Origin: Plakobranchus ocellatus
Taxonomy: Eukaryota; Mollusca; Gastropoda; Plakobranchidae
DNA: 37,187 nucleotides
Direction: 5' to 3'
Assembly (NCBI GenBank): GCA_019648995.1
Contig: BLXT01000290.1
Span: 552,477-589,663, forward strand
Shown here in pieces: positions 1-12,489 of the stretch. The position numbers and the translations under genes are program-made. A model generated the notes under the pieces. That model had not been told where the DNA came from, did no database searches, and saw only the letters and a program-made list of their open reading frames with translations. The number at the start of each line of letters is the position of its first letter. Positions within the stretch are counted from its first letter, which is position 1.

Positions 1-178
1 AAAATCATAAAGGTGTACTTTAAAGACTAGGAAAGTCTATGGGAAATGCCTAAACATACAGTTTTAGTCAAGATTAGCGCATAACTAGGCCAAGGCTGCA
101 CCTAACTCTATAAGGCATGATATGTGCATATTTCAATCTACAATATTTGCCTTAACCCGTACCAGGTGTTATATTGTC

Positions 179-357
179 GTATCTGTACATCAAGGGTAAC
201 TGAGTGCCCCCACATTTTAAATAGCAAATAGTCTTATCTGTACATGTGGAGTAATTGCATGTCCTCATACAGAATATAGTAAAAAAAAACACTATATACC
301 TATCTGTACATGGGGGGGTAACAAAATCAACCCATACTTTACATAGTAAAAAATACA
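179..357. repeat. Degenerate tandem repeat, about three units of 55-68 bases
   Basis: Three diverged units each begin with TATCTGTACAT (about 180, 235 and 300). The first and third have GGTAAC shortly after, followed by a C-rich or CCCA stretch and then TTTAAATAG/ACATAGTAAAAA. A weaker relative may lie at 518-575 (GGGGTAACAAAGTACCCCACA). The repeat lies beyond the 3' end of SNAPC1. Function unknown. Confidence 0.55.
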
Positions 358-1437
358 GGCAGGGTTTCAGAAATGACCTCAGGTCAGTTCAGTATTAATT
401 TTCTGTCAATCGTTATTATGTAATCATATGTCAAATTGAATTTTTGACAAATACTGAAAAGCTGAAAGTAAAATTCCCATTTAAAGTACCGGTACTTAAA
501 AAAAATTTAAAACAATCCTTGGGGTAACAAAGTACCCCACACATACGGATAGGGTTAATGATCAGCAAATAGTCAATTTCAAATTAACAGATTATAGAAG
601 AAAAATTTTGCCACAAATCCTTTTTTTTTAAAATTCTGCTAAATACTAGCTACATTTCAATGTCGCCATCAGATTTTTCTCTTAAAGCTCTCTAGTCTAC
701 CTCCATGGGAATGATCAATGCAGATATCACCTGACAGTGTTATTCTATGCCATTTGGATGCTGTCATATTTTATCTACAAACCACACAAAAAAGGAACTT
801 TCTAGATTTGCCTTTGAAAATGTAGCAAATCCAGAACTTTTAGGACGATGGGCATATTTGATATATTGCTATTATTATTATTACACAATATTTGCATCTA
901 GTTACTTTTATAGATAGCTTCATGATACCATCTTTACTGATTTTTCTTCAATCTTTGGCCCTCCATCTTTAATTATAAGAAAAAACTACAAAGATGCCTT
1001 TTCTTGTAATTCTGTAGTGGTGTTGAGAATGGGAGAGGCCATGAAGATACAAAAAAAAAGAGTATTTTCAAATAAAAAATAACCATTCTTTTTTCACTTC
1101 CTAATACTTTTATTAATTGTTTGTGAGTTTTTAAAAAATAAAAACCTTTGCACGCAATCAATATACATACAGAGAGTTTCTTAACAGCTTTCACTTATAG
1201 TAAAACAAAATCAAAGGCATCTCAGGGAATATTTAAGAATATTTTCTCATTTTTTTTCTTCCAAATTATTGGTTTGGATCAATAGCATATAGTGACATTT
1301 GGAATTTTGCATCAAGTAAAAAAATAAATTATTTACAAACCAAACTAATCCGCCACAGTTTGAAAAGGATAACTTAAAGAGAAATAATAAAAGGGTTGCA
1401 GACATTGATTATTAAGGATTAAAGATATTCACTCTTT
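358..1437. other. Intergenic / 3' flank of SNAPC1
   Basis: No coding signal was seen. A minus-strand AATAAA (TTTATT at 1109-1114 on the plus strand), about 325 bases past the SNAPC1 stop, is a possible polyadenylation signal. The rest is AT-rich sequence with short A/T runs. Confidence 0.4.
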
Positions 1438-3236
1438 TTATATAAATCTCACAGAGTCCAAGACTACCTTTGATGCTTTCAAAACTTCAGGTGACTCTGT
1501 CATAGGGAACTCTTCTTTTTTAATTTTGGATTCCCTTGCCAGCTTTTCTCTGAGCAACCTCATAGCCTTTAAGGGTTTAGATTCTGACTTGATAGGCATT
1601 TCTTTCTTTACAGTGGACATATTCTTGAAGGCTTTAGCCAAGTTCTCAGGTTGGACCAATGGCTCTTTTGAAGGCTCCTGTGCAGTTTCATCTGGAATTT
1701 CTACAAAATTTGTACAATACTTTGATTTTCGCCGTGGACATCTTCTTTTACGTGGTGGCAAGTATGCAGCATCTGAATAGCCATGGGATGATTTTTCATT
1801 TTTACGGGCAGCTTTACTTGCTATCTCTTTTCCAACTGAAGACTTTGGCTGTGAGTAGGACTGTATCTTGTTTCCTGGGATACAAGTAGCATCTTTGGAT
1901 AGCAACAGCTTCTCGGTGGATGTTTTTTCTAAATTTTGACCTACAACAGATTTAGAAGTTGGTGCACGTTGCACTGCAGTGTCAACTGTGATCTGAGACT
2001 GGTCTTTCAGGTTTAAGTCTTTTAATTGGAAATTTCCTTTCAAAGTGTGTGATAACTGAGCTTTTGGAAATTTTAGCTGCAAAGGGAGTGCAGTAGCATT
2101 ATCTCCCATATCAGCATAGTTTTGACTGGCTGCAGGTGCGATGATGATCTTGTAACTTGAGTCCACCTGAGTAAAACCATATTTTTTAATTCCTTGAGAG
2201 GGATGATTTTTTGTATTGACCTCTGAATCATGCTGTCTACATTCACCCTTTGAATCAGCGGAATGATTTTTTTCTGTTTGCAATCCAAGCTGTTCATTTG
2301 TCCTCAAAACGTCTTTGAATTTTACAGGAATTTTGGAGGATTCAACATGCTCTGAATTATCTCGTTTTCCCTTGTCTGTTTCATGATGACAAGGCTGTGC
2401 AATAGCTCTGCTTTTATCTGTGTCCTTTGTTTGACTATTTTTAGATACTGCGTTGAAAAATATATTGGATTTAAATTCTTTTGCTGTTGGAACCGTTAAA
2501 ACTTCATGTGTTGAACAAGTCTTGGGATTTTCAGATGACACAACTTGAGCTGTCTTGCTTTTAGTTTTTGGTGATTCCTTAGACTCCACATGAGACATTG
2601 CCTTTGGTGGATTATTATTCCCTATACCTTTGAAAGCGTTCCTTGAAACTGGAGCCATGTAAAACTCATAACTTGCTGTGCGCATATTTTTTGTCTGATT
2701 CTTTTTACGAGGAGGGGATTCATCTGAAGAATCATCACTTACATTATTGTTTGCTTTTCTTTCACAGCTCTGTTTTTGTGATACAGAAATTTGCTCTGCT
2801 TCTGAATGAATATCGAAAAACAATCTTTTAGTAGGCAAGCATTTTTTACTTTTATCATTCTTACCTGAACTTGTAACTCTCTCATTACAGTCTTGTTGCT
2901 TTTGCTGCATAGAAGAATCATTGCTGAGTACAGTATGGGAATATTTTGGCGGGCGACCTCTTGATCGTTTAATGCTTGCGATGGTGCCACTGTTTTCATT
3001 GTACTTTTTGATCGGGGTCCGCGCAATTCTAAATCCAGAGCCAGCTTTGGATTGTTCACTATCACTTGAATCTATTAACTGGGTCAGAGCATTATGATTC
3101 TTAATAGTAATTGCTTCTTTTGGAGACTTTTCCTCATTGCTTTCTGAAGCATCATTTAGTATGGTCATTTTTCTTGATTTCTTTATTTGATGCCTTTGCC
3201 TGGATGCAATTTTTGGTTGACAAGATTTCTTTTCCA
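1438..3236 (-). CDS. SNAPC1: Last exon of SNAPC1: long disordered basic tail (residues 387-985)
   Basis: This single 1.8-kb exon codes 599 residues with no recognisable globular domain. It is rich in K, S, E, N and Q. Visible short motifs are an AT-hook-like RGRPPKY (about residues 479-485), a basic cluster RKRRCPRRKSK that could be a nuclear localisation signal (about 882-892), and three matches to the SUMO-site pattern (hydrophobic-K-x-E): VKKE, IKSE and IKKE, at about 929, 935 and 958. The exon joins exon 10 in phase 1; the split codon A|TG gives a methionine, so this is not a separate gene start. The preceding exon (4562-4434) is acidic and serine-rich (SSDDEDLF, DGSDDEY) and resembles CK2 target stretches. 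DNA-binding and SUMO roles are inference from short motifs only. Confidence 0.82.
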
Positions 3237-6200
3237 CTGAAAAAAAGTGAAGAGCAAATGAAAAATTTTAAATTCTGAACGGTAAAAAAAAAATTATAGT
3301 GTGACAAAACAATGATGTTTCATGTATCTATATTTAGAATGCAAGATCTCAATTAATCCTGTATTGATTAAAAAAAAATTCAGTGGTGAAATTAGAATTA
3401 ACATCCAACCATCCAACCTTTATGTTTTACATCATTAGAATTTGTTCATTGACAGAAAAAGTTCAAAAATTGAAGGTGAAGGCGTTCCTCTCAATGAAAA
3501 GCACATTACATTTTTTACTCCTCCCTCTTGAACTCAAAAGAATTAACTAAATTGTCCTTAGTTTAAAGAAAAGTCATATTGTTCATGCCTTTTTTTTTAA
3601 AAAGGATTCTCTATGTAATTAAAACACTGTATTTGAAACATCAATTTTTTTCTGAAATCTGTGCTCAACGAATTTAATATAAACAGAAGACTATCCCAAT
3701 CAAATATTTAGTTCAAATGGAATAAAGAAAGATAAAGTTTAAAAAAAAAAGATTTTCAATTTTTTTGGTATTTTTATAGTACAAGAGTCAAAGTAGAAAT
3801 GAAAGATCACACTTATTTCTCTGATCACATTTTCTCAAGAAGATCATAAAACCTGCTCCTTAACATTTTACCCATCTCTTCAGATATTTATAAAAAAAAA
3901 TCTTGTCTACCACTACCTCCATGGCCTTCTATTTTCTCAGAGATAGTTATTAAGTCCTTTAATTATGATTAAGTTTTCTTTTCAAGTATCCTTACAAATA
4001 CATTAATATTTTCCTAATTATTCTAATTAAGAAATACTGTTAGCCTCATTGTACACCATATCATATGATGGCATAAGTAATTTTTGACATTTTTCATGCA
4101 TTACAAACAGCTGATTATTATTGTATGGATTACATCTATCTGATGAACATCATCAACTGATAGCACTTATGGTTAAGAATGCAATTACCTCACTTGTAGT
4201 TTGACATAAACATAAGTTATGCCGTAACTGTAGGACAGAGACAAATTCCCATTTTTAACAAGCTTTAAAACCCAGACACCTTGCAAATCTTTTTTTTATA
4301 TACATATAAACATGCAGGTAAATATATATGCATGTATATGTATGTGAGAAAAACAAATATATACAATATATATTGATCTTCTAAAATTTGATAACTGGAG
4401 GCTGCAACTTAATCACAATTCAGTATTACTAACTTTTTTTTCTTGTGGAAGGTGGCACATATTCATCATCTGAGCCATCATCAGTGAACAAGTCCTCATC
4501 ATCAGATGAATTCACTGGAATGCTTGACTTCTTACTCGACCTCTTTCTCTCCTCGGATATTTCTGAAAATGAAAACCAGATGTTTTTACAAATAAATGAT
4601 GTATTTTTTTTTAAAATAGATATGCTTTGACTATAAAGATATAATTCTGATAAAAAAGCTTTGGCAATAAAGGGGGAAATTTCAAAATCAGCGACTGTGT
4701 ATAAAGCTCTTTACTCTTTGCTATCACCCATTTATTATCGATATTATTTTAAGTTTTGTTAGTTTCATTGAAAATTCATTGGTCAATGAGAACTTTTTAA
4801 AAAACATCTATGAAGAGATAACTTGAATTAAAAAAAAAAATTATCTACTCTTAGTAGCTCAGAATTAGACTGGAAATATACTGGAGGCGACGCTGACTTG
4901 TGGTAGCTAACGTGAACGACTGTACTGCAATTACTATATATTATCTAATAACAAGTAAGCCTGATACTTTGTGCAACAAGACTGGCCTCTTGGTTCATGT
5001 GGCAACAGTCAGCAGAATTATCCCAGAGTGACTGCCATATCACTAAGATGTAATACATAAAGGATAGCTTTGATGCCTCAAATAGATACAAGTTACATCC
5101 TGCTTGGTATATTTTAACTCCAAAAATACTACAGAGTTCCCAAACATGTTGGTAGCTGTGAAGTTGGACATCAAACTGCTGCCTTCAATATATTTTCAGC
5201 CTTATGGTAGCAATAATTGTAAGAGCAAAAGTATTATTACATTAAATTCTCTCCAGTTAAAGGTTTCAAATAAGCTGAACCATATGCAAAAATGGAAGAA
5301 AAAAAATTAGGTAAAAAGACAATATGCCATTGTTATTCCATGTTGATAGCATCAATAGAAAAGGAATGTTAAAAAGCAATGACAAATTAAACAATGTATG
5401 TAGGGAATTATCAAAGTCACTGAATTATCTAATTATCATATAGGAGTAGTGGCTCATCTGGTATGGCAGTTGGCTATCACATGAAAGGTCCAAGATTCAA
5501 ATGCTTGTTTCAAAAGCTAGGTAATTTTTTCATTGCACCCTTGTGTCCACCCTACACTAAATGGGTAGCTAAGTATCTTGAGACTTGGCAAAAGTAAAGA
5601 CTTGAGGAAAGCAATGGCAAGCTACCTCAGAATGCTGTATGCCAAGAACAATCAAGACTGCACTCCTGGTTGCTTAACACTTGGAATAAGCATGGGATTC
5701 ACTTTACTTGATTTTAAACGAGTTATCAAAGTATGCCTGAAACAACAATAACTTTTTCTTTAGACCAGTTCATATGTAGAAGACTAGAAAGAAGAGATGA
5801 CTTACCTTCAGATCCCAATCTCATTGGTGAGACATTTCTAGCATTTTTTTCATTCAAGCCATTATCACTATCTTTCAATCCGTTGTGTCTTGATTTTGCC
5901 AAAGCTCTTTGTGCAGCTCTATTAGCTAATACAGAAGATAATTGAAGTAAAAAGCTTTGAGTTATAAACACTTGCACATATACTATGTGTGTGCATATTT
6001 TTTATTCCACAGATAAAAAACACATTCATTTCATCGGTGAAATGATCAATTGAAATTTCTTGTCACTGGCACAGGTCTGGCCCTTGTTGCCTTAAAAAAA
6101 GGTACAGGATTAAAAATAAACCAACAATGAATATAAGACATAGAAAGAGAAATAAGGCTGTCTTCCAAATCTCTTTGTGAGTCGTGAAAGGTAAGATTAA

Positions 6201-9200
6201 ATCTTTTGAGACACTAAGAGACAGACATTAATATCCTAACAACAGTTTGCAAAATGAAAAACTGAATATGACTTTAGATCAAGCACAGCATGTCAGAGCT
6301 ATAACTTTTTAATAATTCTGCTGGCACTAAACAAAGATCTAAGTTTGTGGTGAGTGGAAAGCTGGGTAAGAATGGAATACTATACAAATTATGTGAATTG
6401 TCCGAGGTAAGAAAAAAAAAAAGAAAGAAAAAAACTTGATAATGCATTTCTTTTAATATTCCTTTTCAGTATTTCATTTTAAAAAATTTTTAGTGTATCA
6501 TTTAGACTGTAAAGCAGTGTTGATGTATCACAATTTAGGAACAATACAAAGAGCATGTCCTGGATTTTTTTCTTTTTGGCTGGCGGGGGCGCCACAATTG
6601 ACTATAGCCAGTTGATTGAATGATTGAAGTATTGGTTAAACGTTTAAAAGATTTCGGCATTTCTTTTGCTCTTTACAGAGCAAAAAATATTATTTATTTT
6701 TTAAAAAAATGAGAAAAATCGCAAATTGTGGCATTGAAACCTATATTTTTTATGAATATTTGGATATTGTTGATTACTTTTTATGCTTTTGATTACTTCT
6801 ACTTATGAAAAACTAGTCAATATTGCCACCTGTCTAGTCCACCACATTTGTCCATGATCTTCAGTTGTCACCATGAACAGGTTCAGCTGTAATAGGTCTA
6901 ACAAATAAATGGATGTGCCACAAGGTATTTAATTGACAAAAATGTTGGAAAACAGAAATAGTGCACTGCTCACTCTTTAATTTATAAAATAAATAAAAAT
7001 TAAAAAATGGTTGGCATTCCCATAAGGATTTCATATATAGATTGTGTATATATATCTCTATTTATATAGATCATTATTATTATTATTATCGAAATTCAAT
7101 ATTAAAAACAGTAAGAAACTAAGGAAACTTGATCATAGTGGAAACCAAAGACATTTCAATCACAATAGAAAATATTCAAATTTTAAAAATTTACAAACAA
7201 ACAAACAAGAGAGAACATCTTCTAAACCTTTCTTTTAATTATACAGCCATTAATGTAAGATATTCCAAACCGACCAACCTCTATCAAGGGCTAAATCCTT
7301 TTCAGGCAATGAAGGTGAATGACACTGTCGAGGTTGTTTTGTTGAAGGAGATATGCTATAAGCTTGGTTCTTTAAGGCTTGTCTCCGAGAGCCTACATTT
7401 TCTGCCTGAAATAAGCGAAAGGTATGCAAGCAGGTGAGGGTATAAGGTCAATCCTGATACTTACAACAACAAAAACAAAACGAAGCAAAAAAAAGAAAGC
7501 AAATAATACTGGTGCCAAACGAGTATCAAGTGTTTTAAATCTACATTGCAAAGCTATAACTGTTATAAAATACTGGAATTTATGGCTTTCATTATGCTTA
7601 TTATACTTTGTAAAGGTGATAAAGCAGCATCTAATTTGAAAATAAAAAGCTTGCCTTGGTCTTCAAATCTGTTTCATCTTCTACTTGTGATGATTGTCCC
7701 TGTAATATATAAAATAAGCATAGAATTGTTCAAACAGCTGACAAAAAAAAAATAATATTGATGTAATTCATTATTAGTCTTTTTTAATAAAGGAAAGATT
7801 GTCAGAGAAACACATTTCAATAAAAAGAGAAAGCAAATATAAAATTTAATATCAGGAGCACAAATTATAGCCTTTAAACTGGTACAAATTTTGTTTTTAA
7901 TCTGCATAATGAAAAAATTAAACTGAAAAAAACGAAAAACCAGGCATCTAAAAATTTAGACAGTCACTGAAAAATGTAACGAAAATAGTCAACTTACATA
8001 GTTACAGAGGAAATCTGGGTTTCCGACAAAAATAAAAAGATTTATGGTATTAACATGTCAATATATCAATATATCAATCGATGGATATCCTCAAGTGTCC
8101 AACTATAATCAGGCAAGCTTTCTATAAGATCAACCAATTTTTTAACTTCTGATTCTTCTATACCTGGAAAAAGGCAACTAAAAAAATACAGTGCAAATTT
8201 TTTTTCAATTATAAAAATTGCTAAATTATGAATATGATTTCTCTGCAGCAATACAATTCTTTCGATTCCATTCTTATAGTCCTATAGCAATCAGGCCTTT
8301 TCCACTATCCTTTTCTCTGCTATTAATATTAGTCAATTTTAATGCAAAAGTACCTGGAAAGAATCCAAAGTGAAAGTAATTAGCTGTATTTTTTTTTACC
8401 CATGACGCCAATATTATGTTGTCAATTTTGTTACTTTGTTTCCTAAATATAAGTCAACAAAAAAGTCTTTGGGAACGTATCATCAAAATGTGCCTTGTGA
8501 CTCATTTGTACCCGCTTCAAAACAATTATACGCCATAATCAATGACCAAGCTATACTTACCACCCGTTTTGACATATTGGCAACATTTTCTTTGAAATTT
8601 TGTAGTGATCTGCAAAATCAGTAGAGTATTTTGAATTATATTTTCATATATTTATTAATCAATGTACAATGAAAATATTATAACAAATAAAAGTTAACAT
8701 AATAATTCGTCTTCTTTGAAATCTAATTTGTTTCAAAGCTTCAAATTTATTTATTTATTTATTTTTTTAACTGGATCATTCTGGCAACTATTTCTGGGGA
8801 TAAATGACTCTGAATGAAAGACAGCTGTTCTCATATGGTTGTAACATAAAACGTTAGCTGAATGGTAATCTACATAATTTTTAAAAATTTATTAATTTAT
8901 TTAATTTTTGGTATTGTGGTCCTTCGTAGGCCTTTACTGCTGCACTACTTGATGAAAGCTAAGAAAAAAGTAACTTAAAATTAAGTTTGCTTTTCTTTAC
9001 TCAAACTTCAAAGATTTCTTTACTTTGACACCACTTCAGAGAAGACTTTTAAGTGAAAAAAAGAAGGAACAAACATACACAAGCAATAATTGAAAAGAAT
9101 TATGCATTGAACCATGTCTTGGTTCGTAATCATGCTTGTATTTGTTTTTTCTCACATTAAATGACTTTGCTTAACCAAATGAAAAAAAATGTTCTTGCTT

Positions 9201-12200
9201 ACAAGACAATATCTTCCACTAGTTCCTTCTTTACAACGTCTAAAGATTTGTCTGGTTTTGTTGCATTGGGTCCTGCAAGAGCCACTTTCATCTTCTGGTA
9301 TTGATCTTGCAGATATGACAGTTGCTACATAAGATTTAAAAAGAATCACAATATTTTATATATGCTTAACAAAAAAAAAAAAGAAAAAGAAAACAAGGCA
9401 ATGGAAATTAACATCCTAAAGAAAAATAGAAAAAATTAATCCCTTGCAACCAACAAGAACATTTTTTCCCAAATCCTACCTAAATTATACATCCTTAAAA
9501 TCTTTTTTGATATTCAATCAAAGTTGCAAAGCAAAAAGGATAGATTTTAAAAAAAGAAGTTTTAAAATTTCTTTGCACTTTCACATTGACAATATCAAAA
9601 TAGTTAGAGAATCAGAAGCTATTAACAATTTAATTTATATTACATATGAAACCTTTTTCAAAGTTCTCATGGTTAAAAATAGTTTTATTGCCACTCCCAA
9701 AGGAAAATTTTATGTAATTAAAAAGTTTCACTTTTGAATATTAATACTATCTCTCTCTTTATATCTCCCAAACTTGGAAGTTCTTTACATACCTCTAAAC
9801 TTTCATAGTTAAAAAGTTTGTTTATGAGGCACTTTTCTTCCTTCATTTCATCAGCAAGATCAACTTCTGCATCTTCACTCTCATTGGCCTTGGGCTGGAG
9901 ACCCATCTGTTAATTTCAAATGGCAACAACAACAACAAAAAACCAAAACAGAGTAGTAATGTGTTTAACTTTATTCTTGACAAAAAAAATATGAGATTTA
10001 TATATCAGCTGAAAAGATTACCAATCCATTTCATGCATCCCAGACAATCCTTAAGAGAATATCATGTTGTATTAAGGAATGATAATTCTAACAAGCAGGA
10101 GAAAATCTTATTGGCATTGCATTTGTATGTCAAAAGGTGGGCTGTTATCATGTACAATGTAAAATATATTTCCTGCTAGTCCCATTTAAATTATACCTCA
10201 TGGCAATAGTTTTGCTCACTCATTTTCAGTCTAATTTCTTAATTGAAAGTTCTTATGTTCATATCAAGATGAAGAAAGAAAAACAATTTCGGCAACACAT
10301 TTTAAAAGTACTCCAAGTGAGCATCATTTGCAAGTTACACATTTTAAATGTGAATTTTTGTAACCTATGACTACTGCAAATAACTTTTAAATTCTGCTAA
10401 AATAGAAAAGTATAAACTGACTTTGTGCCAAAAAGTTTTTTTTTTTTCTGCTACTAGTCCCACATGGAAAGAAAATATTTATATAAAATTCTTCTAAAAA
10501 ATTTTATTTGCGACATTCAAGTCCTCAAAGTAGTATCAAGGAGAGATGAAGAAAAATGGGGAAGATTTAAAACAAAAATAATAATATACATATTGTCACA
10601 ACAGCACAAACCTCTTGAGATGTAAAACAAAACTGAAATGCCTGCTCCTGAATAAGTTTGTTAAATATGTAGACGACATCTAGATGACTTTGTTGTTTGG
10701 CTTGTTGCTCAAAGTTCAAAGCTTCATCCCACTGTTGAAACGTCAGACGAATCTAAGAATGATTTAAGAAAATGAAAATACAAAAAAAATCAACAATAAA
10801 TAAACAAAAATTAATGAGAACTAGGGACTTCCATTGAAGGTAAACTATGGTTATCATAACCTTCCTTGAATGGGAATTTTTCCATTTTCATCATTACAAC
10901 TATAGCATAAAATCTAAATTGGACTTACTTACATTAGTTACAAACCTGTTTTTGCTAAAACTTTTAATGCATTAAATTTCACTTTGACTGGGAAATTGTT
11001 TTCAGTGAAAGAACTGAAAAAGAGGCAAAAATATTAAGAAGGATATTGCATAATTTAATACTTTCAGTGTAAGCACACACCTTTTAATACCTCTATTCAT
11101 GGATGCAAATATTTGCTGTCATCTTTATTTTCTTTTCAAATGTTTGAAAGAAACCTTATTTAGTTTAAAAGCTTAGTTTCAAGTGATTTTCTTCAACAGA
11201 TTTTACTGTATATATTATCATTAAGCAAAAAATTTATGTAACTCAAAAGCATTACAATTAGCAACATTTAAAACTCTGAAAAAAACAGCTATTTGAAAAA
11301 TGATAACTGAGAAGCATATTTGAAGTTCTTTACATATATTCAAGTCTTTCGAAGTTTTTTGTTCAAGTAGCGTTAGCTGCAAAATATATATATTTTGTGA
11401 GTATCTATAGTATGGTATCTTATTTGTGATAGTCATTTCTTTATTTGATAAAGCCTTAAGGGCGAAACGTTGTTACGAATACTCTGTGTTGTTTAATTTG
11501 TTCTTTTATAAGTCTGAGTTGGTGGTTGTATTCTTGTTCTATATTTGCTGCAAAATATATGTATTTTCCTTATTGTTTTTTGTTTTTTTTATTCAGTCAC
11601 AGTTAGGATCCAGTATGGCAAAATCGGTAGTGAATAAGACTAATTATATAAAGTAAAGTAAAGGTTCACTAAAATACTTCAGCAGTTCAGGGAAAAAAAA
11701 AATTACTTCCATAGTTTACCTTTGCTTTGGGTGATACAGGCTGAATCTGATATATGGCGTACATGAGATACAGTCCGCCTACACGCACTTGAAATTGATA
11801 TGGAGGTAAAAAGTATTCTCGAGCAATAGCCAAAACTTTTTCAACAAACTAAAGAAAAAAGAATTTAAAAAAAATTATATACAGAATACAGGATCCAAGT
11901 ACAACAATGAAGTAACAAAGTCCCATTATAATACTTAATAATATTTCAATTCATATTTAGATTAGCTTTAAATCAAGACAGCAAAAATATTTGTTAAAGA
12001 GAATGTGTGTAAAGGAAAAACAAATATTTATAAAAACGTATTTCTTGTAAACACAAACTTGAAACAAAGCTTAACATTTACATTTGATGGTTGTCATGAT
12101 TCTCACAAATTCATACTTTGAAAATCATAGAATACAATGGCAGTGAAAAAATTTGCTTTGTTCATCAAAAAAGAAAAAGGAAAGCATTATATGAGAATTT

Positions 12201-12489
12201 GCAAAAAAAAGAAAAAAGTGTAATCGATAGGCATTGGGTTTGTAAGCTGGACTGACTCTACTTCCTTAATGAATGAGAAAATTTAACTTTTATTTGTAAT
12301 CATTACCTCTCTTGCTTCCCGATCTGTATTGCGGCCTGCACAGAGATATGACATGTTGAGAGCTCTCCATATCTCACTAAATTGTTCAAACCTCACTGTA
12401 GCCGTTGATAAAAATATATTCATTAATTTTTTGAAATCTGTCTTAACACCATTTGTGGGTGTGTAAATCTTGCGCCTTTGTTGAGGCAT
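1438..12489 (-). CDS. SNAPC1: snRNA-activating protein complex subunit 1 (SNAP43), 11 exons
   Basis: SNAPC1 is a subunit of the nuclear SNAPc complex, which binds the proximal sequence element of snRNA promoters and recruits Pol II or Pol III. Exons read on the minus strand: 12489-12307, 11848-11720, 10752-10612, 9906-9793, 9324-9203, 8609-8561, 7699-7655, 7405-7279, 5925-5806, 4562-4434, 3236-1438. Every junction keeps the frame and has an AG acceptor. Donors are GT except the one after 7655, which is GC. The product is about 985 residues. Residues 1-246 match the SNAPc1 domain: VRFEQFSEIWRAL (exon 1), AREYFLPPYQFQVRVGGLYL (exon 2), WDEALNF and YIFNKL (exon 3), YQKMK and KPDKSLDVVKKEL (exon 5). 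Residues 262-303 (RRQALKNQAYS, exon 8) resemble the short conserved basic segment in the human tail. The start ATG at 12489 begins MPQQRRK; untranslated first exons further upstream cannot be excluded. Identity is firm for exons 1-6; the later exons rest on phase continuity and open frame. Confidence 0.9.
3237..4433 (-). other. SNAPC1: SNAPC1 intron 10
   Basis: Intron with a GTTAGT donor next to a run of A at 4434 and a CAG acceptor at 3239-3237. AT-rich; nothing further recognised in it. Confidence 0.75.
5444..5700 (+). repeat. tRNA-derived SINE in SNAPC1 intron 9
   Basis: The head looks like a decayed Pol III promoter: an A-box-like TGGCTCATCTGG at 5450-5461 and a B-box-like AGATTCAAATG at 5493-5503, about 35 bases apart as in tRNA-derived SINEs. 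A body of about 180 bases follows, with a different, GC-richer texture than the intron around it (phrases such as GGCAAAAGTAAAG and GCAATGGCAAGCTACC). It lies just downstream, in the sense of the gene, of the donor of exon 9 (5806), in the opposite orientation to SNAPC1. The right end is uncertain and no target duplication was made out. Confidence 0.7.
5926..7278 (-). other. SNAPC1: SNAPC1 intron 8
   Basis: Intron bounded by GTTGGT (after 7279) and TTAG (before 5925), phase 1. It contains an ATT/TATA-rich simple stretch around 7040-7092. No exon or repeat family was recognised inside. Confidence 0.75.
7406..7654 (-). other. SNAPC1: GC-AG intron (intron 7 of SNAPC1)
   Basis: The donor reads AAG|GCAAGC and the acceptor TTTCAG|GCAGAA. 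Exon 7 must be read GGA CAA TCA, because the other two frames stop. It ends in phase 0 at AAG, matching the phase-0 start of exon 8. A GC donor inside an otherwise optimal consensus is the standard form of the rare GC-AG class. Confidence 0.75.
8066..8163 (-). other. Possible alternative terminal exon in SNAPC1 intron 6
   Basis: Within intron 6 (8560-7700) a good acceptor (pyrimidine-rich tract, CAG at 8166-8164) precedes an open stretch reading IEESEVKKLVDLIESLPDY and on to a TGA at 8068-8066. The composition looks coding. The main chain does not need it: exon 6 ends in phase 0 at 8561 and joins exon 7 at 7699 in phase 0. If exon 6 instead used a second GT five bases further on (GTAA|GTATAG), this piece would be read in frame and end the protein at about 280 residues, keeping the SNAPc1 domain without the tail. 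It may also be a cryptic exon or chance. Confidence 0.35.
8610..12306 (-). other. SNAPC1: Introns 1-5 of SNAPC1 and the exons between them
   Basis: The introns lie at 11849-12306, 10753-11719, 9907-10611, 9325-9792 and 8610-9202. All have GT-AG borders and are AT-rich, with short homopolymers and a TTTA-type simple repeat near 8747-8766 within intron 5. No mobile element or extra exon was recognised in them. Confidence 0.7.

Noticed and set aside
5444-5515. Possible functional tRNA gene
   Set aside because: The boxes are diverged and the arms do not fold into a proper cloverleaf; a SINE head explains it better.
7129-7437. Plus-strand open frame of about 100 codons
   Set aside because: It is mostly antisense to SNAPC1 exon 8 (7405-7279), which is supported by phase and similarity.
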